DNA of 8,046 nucleotides from Nocardia sp. (GTDB taxonomy: Bacteria > Actinomycetota > Actinomycetes > Mycobacteriales > Mycobacteriaceae), in contig JABFXT010000302.1 in the NCBI GenBank assembly GCA_013361595.1, positions 1-8,046 on the forward strand, read 5' to 3'. The translations under genes were made by a program, and so were the position numbers. Position 1 is the first letter of the stretch, and every line of letters begins with the position of its first letter. The notes beneath the pieces were generated by a model that saw only the letters and a program-made list of their open reading frames with translations, made no database searches and had not been told where the DNA came from. Positions 1-6,082 of this stretch are shown here, one piece after another.

Positions 1-237
1 ACCGAAGGTCCCGGAGACCACGAAGACCTCCTCCGGGCCGGGCCGGTGCACATCGACACCCTCCCACCGGCTACCGGGCGCCATCTCCAGAACATGTGCC
101 GACGCGCCGTTCGCGCCGGACCACAGCGAGCGCAGTGCGATACCGGGAAACAGTTGCCGAACAGGTGCGTCGGCCACTGCCGACCATTCGTAACCGGGCA
201 TTTCCGGGCCGTTGCCGGGATTCGGGGTGGGGGTCAT
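1..237 (-). CDS. ChrR-like cupin domain protein, partial (3' part outside window)
   Basis: The first 79 residues are visible, beginning MTPTPNPGNGPEMPG. They include the start of a cupin beta-barrel: a segment around HVLEMAPGSRW, followed by HRPGPEEVFVVSGTF, the usual cupin motif 1 layout with His and Glu as likely metal ligands. Single-domain ChrR-like cupins bind a metal and may be small enzymes or sensors; the substrate cannot be told. The gene diverges from the GlxA-type regulator, which is a plausible controller. The ATG at 237 is preferred because it leaves about 70 bp for two promoters and a TTGACA lies upstream of it. No good Shine-Dalgarno is visible. An in-frame ATG at 288 would add 17 residues (MTFLTLAGTATVQHAEF), which also read as plausible protein. 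The family is fairly sure, the exact start is not. Confidence 0.8.
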   Translation of the reverse strand, partial: MTPTPNPGNGPEMPGYEWSAVADAPVRQLFPGIALRSLWSGANGASAHVLEMAPGSRWEGVDVHRPGPEEVFVVSGTFG

Positions 238-279
238 GAACTCAGCGTGCTGAACTGTGGCCGTACCCGCCAGTGTCAA
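237..279. promoter_or_regulatory. divergent control region of cupin/GlxA pair
   Basis: On the minus strand a perfect TTGACA (279 to 274) could be the -35 box of the cupin gene, though no clear -10 follows at 17-18 bp (AGTTCA). TGAACT occurs as a direct repeat at 237-242 and 251-256, and the inverted pair CAGC/GCTG lies between. AraC-type proteins often bind direct repeats, so this is a candidate operator; the repeats are short and may be chance. Confidence 0.25.
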
Positions 280-295
280 GAAAGTCATTCTGCGG

Positions 296-301
296 TACTT
301 T
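296..301 (+). promoter_or_regulatory. putative -10 box (leaderless) of the GlxA-type regulator
   Basis: TACTTT fits the actinobacterial TANNNT -10 pattern and ends six bases before ATG308, so transcription would begin at or next to the start codon. A weak -35 candidate, GTGTCA at 273-278, sits at 17-bp spacing. No Shine-Dalgarno precedes the ATG, which agrees with a leaderless mRNA. Confidence 0.4.
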
Positions 302-307
302 TCTGCC

Positions 308-1282
308 ATGACCGCTCCGTGGGCTGCTTCCGGCGGGCGGCACCGCGTCGCCGCTCTGGTGACGCCGCCGCAGGCTCCGTTCGAACTCGGCTGCGCGGTG
401 GAAGTTTTCGGTACTCCCCGTGAGGGGCTTCCCGGCCGCTACGACTTCCTCGTCTGCACGGAGAATCCGGGCGAGGTGGCGACCACCGCCGGATACACGA
501 TGGGAGTGACCGCGGGCCTGGAGGTACTCGAGACCGCGGATACCGTCGTCGTCCCCGGGTGGCTGCCGGTCACCGCGCAGCTGTCGCCGACAGTGCTGGA
601 GGCGTTGCGCGCGGCGGCCGAACGGGGCGCCCGCCTGGTCTCGATCTGCACCGGTGCCTTCGCCCTGGCGCAGACCGGGCTGCTCGACGGCCGGGGCGCG
701 ACCACCCACTGGGCGCGTGCCGAGGAACTCCGGGCCCGGTTTCCCCGGGTCCGTGTCGAACCCGATGTGCTGTATGTGGACCACGGGGATATCGCCACCA
801 GCGCGGGCGCGGGTGCCGGGATCGACCTGTGCCTGCACCTGGTGCGTACCGATCACGGAGCTTCCTATGCCGCCGAACTCGCTCGGTACATGGTCATGCC
901 GCCGCATCGGGAAGGAGGGCAGGCCCAGTTCGTACCGGCGCCGATCACCGCGCATACCACCGGTGAGTCCGTTGCCGCGCTGCTGCACTGGAGCATCGCT
1001 CACCTCGATCGATCAATCACCCTGACCGATCTGGCCGCCCGGGCCGGGGTGTCGCCGCGGACTCTGGCTCGTCGCTTCGAGGAACAACTCGGTACCACGC
1101 CCGGGCGCTGGCTCCTGACCCAGCGGGTGACCGCGGCGCGGCGGCTCCTCGAGGAAACCGATCTGCCCGTCGAAGGGATCGCCGCCCGGGTCGGGCTCAC
1201 CTCCGCCACCAACCTGCGCCGCCGGTTCCACACGCTCCTCGGTACCACTCCGGCCGCCTACCGGCGTGCTTTCCGCGGCTGA
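308..1282 (+). CDS. GlxA/FtrA-family AraC-type transcriptional regulator
   Basis: A 324-residue DNA-binding regulator. Residues about 10-185 form a DJ-1/PfpI (class I glutamine amidotransferase-like) domain: PFELGCAVEVFG near 24-35, and the nucleophile-elbow motif SICTGAFAL with Cys114, then GLLDGRGATTHW. In this family the domain is thought to sense a ligand rather than catalyse. Residues about 225-324 are an AraC DNA-binding domain with two helix-turn-helices, LTDLAARAGVSPRTLARRF (about 239) and VEGIAARVGLTSATNLRRRF (about 288). Length is normal for GlxA proteins. ATG308 is chosen because a -10-like TACTTT ends 6 nt before it, fitting a leaderless transcript. A GTG at 257 would add 17 residues but leave only about 20 bp to the divergent cupin gene. 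Likely regulates itself and the cupin gene (inference). Ligand unknown. Confidence 0.9.
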   Translation: MTAPWAASGGRHRVAALVTPPQAPFELGCAVEVFGTPREGLPGRYDFLVCTENPGEVATTAGYTMGVTAGLEVLETADTVVVPGWLPVTAQLSPTVLEALRAAAERGARLVSICTGAFALAQTGLLDGRGATTHWARAEELRARFPRVRVEPDVLYVDHGDIATSAGAGAGIDLCLHLVRTDHGASYAAELARYMVMPPHREGGQAQFVPAPITAHTTGESVAALLHWSIAHLDRSITLTDLAARAGVSPRTLARRFEEQLGTTPGRWLLTQRVTAARRLLEETDLPVEGIAARVGLTSATNLRRRFHTLLGTTPAAYRRAFRG

Positions 1283-1347
1283 CACGTCCACGGGGCCGAC
1301 CGGCCGAAGCCACCGGCGGGAGAGCCGGATCCGGGCGCCGGTCGGGC

Positions 1348-1353
1348 TAGGCT
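1348..1353 (+). promoter_or_regulatory. putative -10 box of the DUF5995-like gene
   Basis: TAGGCT matches TANNNT in the 99-bp gap after the GlxA-type gene, 28 bases before the GTG at 1382. This spacing would give a short leader containing the purine-rich AGGGGCGG, which ends about five bases before that GTG. No convincing -35 box was found. Confidence 0.3.
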
Positions 1354-1381
1354 GAGCCCGCGCCCGGCAGGGGCGGCTCGC

Positions 1382-2377
1382 GTGAACACCGCTGTTCCCG
1401 CCGCACCACAGCAGCCGGAATCCACGGCCGGGGTCGTCCTTCGTCGAGTGAAAGCGATAGCAGGTATGCCCAGCGAACGTTCTCTGCGATCGGGATACCC
1501 GGTCCTCGTGGCCGGTCTTCTGATCATCCTCGCCCTGGTCGCCCCGGCGCGCGCGGGCGCGTCGGAACTCGATACCGCCTGCGGCACACCGCTGTCGGCC
1601 GCGGAACTGTCGGAGATCGTCGAACTGTCCGATACGTCGGCGCTGTCCGACGAACGCACCGGGTCGTCGCTGGACCGGCTCGAGCGCGCTGTGGAACAAC
1701 ATCGGCGGATCACCGAGATCCTGGTGGCCCATCGGGACCGTCGCGGGCTGCTCGCCCTGGGGCTCGATGCGGTCGAACAGGCGGCGGTCATGCCGCTGCA
1801 ACGCGATCCGGCCGCGTTCGAGAATCCGGAATGGGCGCACCGCATCAGCCTCGATCTCCTGCTGCGGTTCCTGCGCAATGTGCACGCGGAGTTCACCGGT
1901 GCGCCCACCGAACCGCAGTGGAACCATTATTTCCGGCTCGCGCATCGCTGTGAGCTGTCGGCCGGCCGGGTGGCGATGGCCGGATACAACGCCCACCTCA
2001 GCGTCGACCTGTCCAATGCCGTCGCCGCGTCCCACGCGACACCCGCCGACGCCCCGGACCATTTCCGGATAGTCGACGCGATCGCGACGCACGGTTCGCT
2101 CATCGTCGACCTGACGAAAGAGATCTACGGCGGCGATCTCGGGCCGCTGTGGCGGTTCTACTTCCTCGGGGAAGGGCTCGATGCCGTACTCGGCGCGGGC
2201 GTGGCCACCGGCCCGTTGCTGCGGCTGGCCGATCTGGGTGCCAATGTGGTGATCTTCGGTAACGGTCTGGCTCTGCAGGATCCGGCGGCGGAACCGGCGG
2301 TGCGCGCGGAGATGGATGTGCTGTGGCGCAGTGCCGACGCCGCGTTCGAGGTGCTGGCGGCGAACGGCGGGCTGTGA
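1382..2377 (+). CDS. secreted DUF5995-like protein of unknown function
   Basis: 331 residues from GTG1382, or 303 from an in-frame ATG at 1466. From the ATG the N-terminus is a textbook signal peptide: basic MPSERSLR, hydrophobic core VLVAGLLIILALVA, and an A-R-A-G-A cleavage region (residues 56-60 of the long form). This suggests export by Sec. GTG1382 is listed because AGGGGCGG and a possible -10 box precede it, whereas the ATG has only AGG almost touching it; the ATG form remains a strong alternative. The mature part is mostly helical, with W180-NHYFRLAHRC and GYNAHLSVDLSNAV (201-214). The N-A-H-x-x-x-D-L pattern resembles the core of DUF5995, an actinobacterial family without known function. 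Two cysteines (67 and 189) could form a disulfide. It appears monocistronic, converging on canA. Family call from memory, moderate confidence. Confidence 0.8.
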   Translation: MNTAVPAAPQQPESTAGVVLRRVKAIAGMPSERSLRSGYPVLVAGLLIILALVAPARAGASELDTACGTPLSAAELSEIVELSDTSALSDERTGSSLDRLERAVEQHRRITEILVAHRDRRGLLALGLDAVEQAAVMPLQRDPAAFENPEWAHRISLDLLLRFLRNVHAEFTGAPTEPQWNHYFRLAHRCELSAGRVAMAGYNAHLSVDLSNAVAASHATPADAPDHFRIVDAIATHGSLIVDLTKEIYGGDLGPLWRFYFLGEGLDAVLGAGVATGPLLRLADLGANVVIFGNGLALQDPAAEPAVRAEMDVLWRSADAAFEVLAANGGL

Positions 2378-2378
2378 A

Positions 2379-2420
2379 CGGCCGGGCCGCGGCCACCCGG
2401 TGGTGACCGCGGCCCGGCCG
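2379..2420. terminator. bidirectional terminator-like hairpin between convergent genes
   Basis: A perfect 14-bp inverted repeat: CGGCCGGGCCGCGG at 2379-2392 and its complement at 2407-2420, with a 14-nt loop that can form a further three pairs. It begins two bases after the TGA of the DUF5995-like gene and ends 15 bases before the canA stop. There is no U-tract, as is common for hairpin terminators in GC-rich actinobacteria. Its position between converging stop codons suggests it serves both genes. Confidence 0.75.
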
Positions 2421-2435
2421 CGACGGGGAATCCGG

Positions 2436-2927
2436 TCAGGCGGTGACTTCCGCGAGCCGTCCGGTCGCGACATCGAAGACGAACCCGCGCAGCGACGAGG
2501 TCGCGGTGACGAACGGGCTGGCCTCGATCCGCCGCAGGGACTGCCGTACGTCTTCGTCGAGATCGGGGAACGCCTCGGCCGACCAGGTGGGTTTGATCCC
2601 CGTTTCGTCCTGGATGGCGCGTTTGAAATCGTCGTCGGTGAAGGTGAGCATCCCGCAATCGGTGTGATGGATCAGGATGATCTCGGTAGTGCCCAGCAGC
2701 CGCTGACTGATCGCCAGCGAACGGATCTCGTCATCGGTCACGACACCGCCCGCATTGCGGATGACATGCGCCTCGCCCTCCTGCAGGCCGAGGATCCGAT
2801 AGACATCGAGCCGCGCGTCCATACAGGCGACCACTGCGACGTGCTTGCTGGGCGGTAGGGGCAGCGGGCCTTCGAACTGCTCCGCGTAGCGTGCGTTGTT
2901 GGCCAGATAGTCATCGGTCACTGTCAT
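2436..2927 (-). CDS. canA: beta-carbonic anhydrase (CanA / Rv1284 orthologue)
   Basis: A 163-residue cytoplasmic zinc enzyme interconverting CO2 and bicarbonate. The motif ACMDARLD gives Cys35, Asp37 and Arg39, and HHTDCGM gives His88 and Cys91. Cys35, His88 and Cys91 are the zinc ligands and the Asp37/Arg39 pair is the catalytic dyad of beta-class enzymes. The sequence is nearly collinear with M. tuberculosis Rv1284, as I recall it: start MTVTDDYLANN, the stretches CGMLTFTDDDFKRAIQDETG and DVRQSLRRIE, and end SLRGFVFDVATG. Length is the same. The ATG at 2927 is fixed by GGAGGT eight bases upstream; a longer reading to 3005 has no such support. It stands alone, ending at the shared terminator. 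Likely role: bicarbonate supply for carboxylases and pH balance (family knowledge). Confidence 0.96.
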   Translation of the reverse strand: MTVTDDYLANNARYAEQFEGPLPLPPSKHVAVVACMDARLDVYRILGLQEGEAHVIRNAGGVVTDDEIRSLAISQRLLGTTEIILIHHTDCGMLTFTDDDFKRAIQDETGIKPTWSAEAFPDLDEDVRQSLRRIEASPFVTATSSLRGFVFDVATGRLAEVTA

Positions 2928-2935
2928 AGGTACCG

Positions 2936-2941
2936 ACCTCC
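2936..2941 (-). promoter_or_regulatory. ribosome binding site of canA
   Basis: GGAGGT on the minus strand, eight bases before ATG2927. It is one of the strongest Shine-Dalgarno sites in the window and decides the start of canA, excluding an upstream in-frame ATG that would add 26 residues unlike the family. Confidence 0.8.
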
Positions 2942-3004
2942 GTTCGTCGACGTCTCGATATGCGAATGTCCGCATCCACATTCTCGAGCGGTTGTTCGCG
3001 ATCA

Positions 3005-3023
3005 CGACCGATAGAACCGGTCG
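3005..3023. promoter_or_regulatory. dyad upstream of canA, possible operator
   Basis: CGACCG and CGGTCG form a perfect 6-bp dyad around a 7-nt AT-richer spacer (ATAGAAC). It lies 78-96 bases upstream of the canA start, in the zone where its promoter is expected. The size fits a dimeric helix-turn-helix repressor site. No matching regulator is identified, and a short dyad in GC-rich DNA can be chance. Confidence 0.25.
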
Positions 3024-3057
3024 GAGTCGAACCCTGGCGTGTCGCGAACCACGTGCT

Positions 3058-3077
3058 CCGCACCACGGACGGTGCGG
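3058..3077. repeat. 7-bp perfect hairpin CCGCACC/GGTGCGG
   Basis: Perfect arms at 3058-3064 and 3071-3077 with a 6-nt loop ACGGAC; a T-G wobble extends it to eight pairs. It stands about 130 bases upstream of canA. It could be a leftover terminator for transcription leaving the MFS gene or a leader structure; function unknown. Confidence 0.3.
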
Positions 3078-3262
3078 GCCTCACCGTACGTGAACACCGG
3101 CGCGCGACCCGCTCACCGCGCCGGGTGTCCCCTCCGTCCGGGTGCGGGCACCGGGAACAGTGGTACCCACGCGGCTCTGTTCCGGCCGGAAGAACGCTGC
3201 GCCCCGCCCGACCGCGCGGCACAGTGTCCCGGCCGGGCGTGCGATCACGGGCGTTCGTGGAT

Positions 3263-3299
3263 GCCGGGCAGATGTTCTGGGCAGTGATCGGTGCCCGGC
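3263..3299 (-). terminator. possible terminator of the MFS gene
   Basis: GCCGGGCA (3263-3270) and TGCCCGGC (3292-3299) form a perfect 8-bp inverted repeat with a 21-nt loop, starting about 20 bases beyond the MFS stop codon. The loop is long and there is no U-tract, so terminator activity is only plausible. Confidence 0.35.
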
Positions 3300-3319
3300 T
3301 CGCCCCCCCCGAAGTGAAC

Positions 3320-4873
3320 TCACGCCGCCGGTTCGGCCACTCGGTCGCTGTGGGCTCCGCCGCGTCCGGATTCGTTGGCGACGAAGTCGCGGTTCCGGAT
3401 GAGCAGGATCGCGGCGACCCCGCCGAGCACGGCGACCGCGCCGCTCACCATGAACAATGTGTCGAGCGCCGCGGCGAACGCAGTGTGTATCGCCGCGCCG
3501 GCCGCCGCGCGGTCGGCATCGGACAGCGTCGCGAGGACGCTCTGCGCCCGGCCGTCGTGTACCGCGGCGGCCAACTGCCCGTTCGCCGGGAGGCCTGTCC
3601 GGCCGGCGAGATTTTCGCCGAGCGACGATTGCAACCCGGCGGTGAACAGGCTGCCGTAGACCGCGATCCCCACCGCGATACCGACCTGGCGGCAGGTGTT
3701 GTTGAACCCGGACGCCATTCCCGAGCGATGTACCGGTACCACCCCGACGGCAGTGGACGCCAGCGGCGGGTTGACCAGCCCGCTACCGATACCGCTGATC
3801 ACCAGCCCGGGAATCAGGTGTGTCCAGGAGGCGGCGGCGTCCGTTCCGCCCATGAGCAACAGTCCGGCGCCGACCAGCAGCAGACCCGGACCGATCAGCC
3901 ACCGCACCGGCAGCAGCCCGGACAGCCGACCCGAGACGGTGGCCACGACCATGGTGAACCCCGAGAGCGTCAGCAACCGCACACCGGTCTCCAGTGCCGA
4001 GAGTCCCTGATCCTCCTGCAGGTACAGCACCAGATAGAGCAGCATGGCGAACAGTGATCCGTTCATGGCGAACGCCGCGATCGAGCCACCGAGGAAGGTC
4101 GGTGTGCGCAGGAGCGACAGGTCGAACATCGGTTCCGCCACGCGCAGCTCGATCAGCACGAAGGCGATCGCCAGCGCCGCCGCGAGACCGAGCGAACCCA
4201 GGACCACCGGGTCGTCCCAGCGTCGTCCGCCCGCTTGGATGAAGCCGTAGACCAGGGCCAGCAGACCGAGCGTGAAGGTGAACACGCCGGCTCGGTCGAT
4301 CCGCCGGGCGTGCGGGGCGCGCGATTCCTCGATCCGGCTCAGTGTCGCCAGGAGCGCGAGCAGGCCGATGGGCAGGTTGACGAGGAAGATGGCGCGCCAG
4401 CCGATCGAGGTGGTGAGCACACCGCCGAGAATCGGTCCCAGCGCGGTGGATGCACCGGTCACCGCGCCCCACGCGCCGAACGCCACACCACGGTCACGTC
4501 CGTGATAAGTGGCGGCCAGTAGCGCCAGGGAGGTGGCGAACAGCATCGCGCCGCCGATGCCCTGCAGGGCCCGGGCCGAGATCAGCATCGCCGGGCCGGT
4601 GGCGAGACCGCACAGCAGGGAGCCCAGCGTGAACACGACCAGGCCGGTGGCGAAGACGCGTTTGCGGCCGAAGCGGTCGGCCAGCGAACCCGACGTCAGC
4701 AGTAGCGAGGCCAGTGCCAGCGCGTACGCGTCGGTGACCCATTGCAGTGCCGAGAAGGTCGCCGACAGGGACTGCTGGATATCGGGAAGGGCGACGACCA
4801 CGATCGTGACGTCGAGCAGCAACATGAAAGTGGCTGCGCAGACGATTACCAGCGTCCACCATTTTCTGTTCAC
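3320..4873 (-). CDS. DHA2-family MFS drug-exporter-type transporter (14 TM, EmrB/QacA-like)
   Basis: A 517-residue inner-membrane protein that probably exports small hydrophobic compounds by proton antiport. Hallmarks: LDVTIVVVALP in TM1 (motif D1, residues 20-30), WVTDAYALALASLLLTSGSLADRFGRKRVF (motif A about 62-73), and the antiporter motif C AVTGASTALGPILGG (about 137-151). Hydrophobic segments and length fit the 14-TM DHA2 group. The C-terminal tail is short and polar. GTG4873 is chosen because it directly precedes TM1 (VNRKWWTLVIV) and GGAAAGG stands seven bases upstream. An upstream ATG at 4981 would add 36 polar residues and collide with the divergent regulator's promoter. Another in-frame GTG at 4906 is too close to GGAG. 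The divergent Lrp-type gene is the likely regulator. Substrate cannot be told. Confidence 0.93.
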   Translation of the reverse strand: MNRKWWTLVIVCAATFMLLLDVTIVVVALPDIQQSLSATFSALQWVTDAYALALASLLLTSGSLADRFGRKRVFATGLVVFTLGSLLCGLATGPAMLISARALQGIGGAMLFATSLALLAATYHGRDRGVAFGAWGAVTGASTALGPILGGVLTTSIGWRAIFLVNLPIGLLALLATLSRIEESRAPHARRIDRAGVFTFTLGLLALVYGFIQAGGRRWDDPVVLGSLGLAAALAIAFVLIELRVAEPMFDLSLLRTPTFLGGSIAAFAMNGSLFAMLLYLVLYLQEDQGLSALETGVRLLTLSGFTMVVATVSGRLSGLLPVRWLIGPGLLLVGAGLLLMGGTDAAASWTHLIPGLVISGIGSGLVNPPLASTAVGVVPVHRSGMASGFNNTCRQVGIAVGIAVYGSLFTAGLQSSLGENLAGRTGLPANGQLAAAVHDGRAQSVLATLSDADRAAAGAAIHTAFAAALDTLFMVSGAVAVLGGVAAILLIRNRDFVANESGRGGAHSDRVAEPAA

Positions 4874-4980
4874 GGAACGGCCTTTCCATCCGGATTCGCG
4901 GCTCACCTCCGGTGGTGGCGCGTCGTCTCGGAAGTGTGCGGCCGGATGGGTGGCCGAGTCGTCTGTGCCGGGTGCTCGCA

Positions 4981-4986
4981 TAGAAT
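4981..4986 (+). promoter_or_regulatory. putative -10 box of the tandem Lrp/AsnC gene
   Basis: TAGAAT is an excellent TANNNT -10 box in otherwise GC-rich DNA. It would start transcription near 4993-4994, right at an in-frame GTG (4994), so a leaderless product is possible as well as the downstream ATG at 5027. No good -35 box is seen at 16-18 bp spacing. Confidence 0.5.
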
Positions 4987-5026
4987 TACGCCGGTGTCCG
5001 GAGATTCAGCGGAGAGATCCGCCGTT

Positions 5027-6040
5027 ATGGACCGGCTCGACGAACAGATCGCTCGATCCGTGCAGTTGTCGCCCCGTGTTCCGTTCAGTCGCATGGCCGA
5101 GGTGTTGGGTGTGGCCGAACAGACCGTCGCGCGCCGTTATCGCCGGTTGCGGCGCGAGGGGCTGATCCGGGTGACCCTGAGCCTGGATCCCCGGGCCCTC
5201 GGGGTCACCGTCTGGTCGATCCGGGTCCGTTGCCGTCCGGAGCACGCCGACGCCATCGGCGAAGCTCTGGCTCGCCGCGAGGATGTGTCGTGGGTGTCGA
5301 TCCATTCCGGCGGCTGGGAAGTGGCCTTCAACCTGCGGGCGGTGCGGGAGGCCGATACCGAGGAGTTGCTGACCCGGCTGTTGCCGAGAGTGGCACCGGT
5401 ATCGAGTGTGTCGCCGTACGCGATCCTGCACACCTTCGTCGGTGGCGCGTCCACGGATTGGGAGGGGTGGCGCGATACGTTGACCCGCGATCAGGCCACC
5501 GCGCTACGGGAAACAGCCGCCCCCGCGGCCGCCGGGGCCGCGGCGACCACGGGACCGACGCCCGAGGATCGGGTACTGCTCGACGCGCTGGCGCGGGACG
5601 GTCGCACGTCGTACGCGACGCTGGCCCGCGTCATGGGCAGCACCGCGGGCCGGGTCACCCGCCGGGTCGAGGCGCTGGTGCGGTCGGGTGTGGCCTACTT
5701 CGATGTCGATATCGCCCCGGCCGCGACCGGACAGCATCACTGGACCACGTTGTGGATGACCGTCGAACCCAGGCACCTGCAGGAAGTGGGACAGATCCTG
5801 GCGCGCCACCCGGACGTCCCCTTCGCCGCCGCGGTCACCGGTCCGGCCAACCTCACGGCCAATATCACGACGTCGAGTCTGGACGCTGTCTACCGGTTCG
5901 TCACCACCACGCTGGCGCAGGCTCCCGGTATCACCGGATACGAACTCGTCCCGCTGACCCGGCGTACCAAGTACGCGGGCGCGCAGATCAGCGGTGACCG
6001 GCTCGCGCCCCCGTCCGTCCCGGTGCGCAGAGGCCGCTGA
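5027..6040 (+). CDS. tandem (two-module) Lrp/AsnC-family transcriptional regulator
   Basis: 337 residues, about twice the usual Lrp length, with the whole Lrp unit duplicated. First helix-turn-helix: residues 1-50 (LDEQIARSVQ..VPFSRMAEVLGVAEQTVARRYRRL). First ligand-binding (RAM) domain: about 60-137. A low-complexity Ala/Thr linker (AAPAAAGAAATTGPTP) lies at 164-179. Second helix-turn-helix: about 180-226 (EDRVLLDALARDGRTSYATLARVMG). Second RAM domain: about 240-318. Such fused Lrp proteins are known in actinobacteria; RAM domains bind amino acids or related molecules. It diverges from the MFS exporter with about 150 bp between starts, so control of that gene is likely (inference). ATG5027 suits the family's N-terminus and has GGAGAG ten bases upstream. 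GTG4994, 11 residues longer, fits a leaderless start. Confidence 0.93.
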   Translation: MDRLDEQIARSVQLSPRVPFSRMAEVLGVAEQTVARRYRRLRREGLIRVTLSLDPRALGVTVWSIRVRCRPEHADAIGEALARREDVSWVSIHSGGWEVAFNLRAVREADTEELLTRLLPRVAPVSSVSPYAILHTFVGGASTDWEGWRDTLTRDQATALRETAAPAAAGAAATTGPTPEDRVLLDALARDGRTSYATLARVMGSTAGRVTRRVEALVRSGVAYFDVDIAPAATGQHHWTTLWMTVEPRHLQEVGQILARHPDVPFAAAVTGPANLTANITTSSLDAVYRFVTTTLAQAPGITGYELVPLTRRTKYAGAQISGDRLAPPSVPVRRGR

Positions 6041-6053
6041 CAGCGGCGTACGC

Positions 6054-6076
6054 CGGCCGGTCGCAGTATCCGGCCG
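6054..6076. terminator. hairpin between convergent Lrp and LLM genes
   Basis: CGGCCGG (6054-6060) and CCGGCCG (6070-6076) pair perfectly around a 9-nt loop, in the 42-bp gap between two converging stop codons. Just before it, CGGCGTACGCCG (6044-6055) is a 12-bp palindrome sharing two bases with it. A bidirectional terminator is likely by position, without a U-tract. Confidence 0.55.
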
Positions 6077-6082
6077 CGAGCG

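Larger units (their letters stand above)
2942..3319. other. non-coding region between canA and the MFS gene
   Basis: About 390 bases without a convincing gene; open frames here are typical GC-rich noise (Arg/Pro/Gly-rich, no start support). It must hold the canA promoter, but no clear -10/-35 pair stands out. Visible structure: a dyad CGACCG-N7-CGGTCG at 3005-3023, a hairpin at 3058-3077 and an inverted repeat at 3263-3299. A run of eight C at 3303-3310 lies just beyond the MFS stop codon. Confidence 0.6.

Noticed and set aside
1325..1334. CCGGATCCGG palindrome after the GlxA-type gene as a terminator
   Set aside because: A palindrome without a loop and only ten bases long; not enough to support termination.
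1013..2473. 486-codon open frame on the minus strand
   Set aside because: Antisense shadow of the GlxA-type and DUF5995-like genes: Arg/Pro/Gly-rich, no recognisable domain, and it runs across two real genes.
3001..3060. tRNA-like stretch on the minus strand (GGGTTCGACTCC resembles a T-loop)
   Set aside because: The flanking five bases on each side do not pair as a T-stem, and no acceptor, D or anticodon arms can be folded around it.
3303..3310. C8 homopolymer as a phase-variation tract
   Set aside because: It lies outside the MFS coding region, beyond its stop codon, so slippage would not alter the protein; C runs are common in such GC-rich DNA.
2960..4057. 365-codon plus-strand open frame reaching into the canA/MFS gap
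   Set aside because: Mostly antisense to the MFS gene; low-complexity Arg/Gln/Gly composition and no start support.
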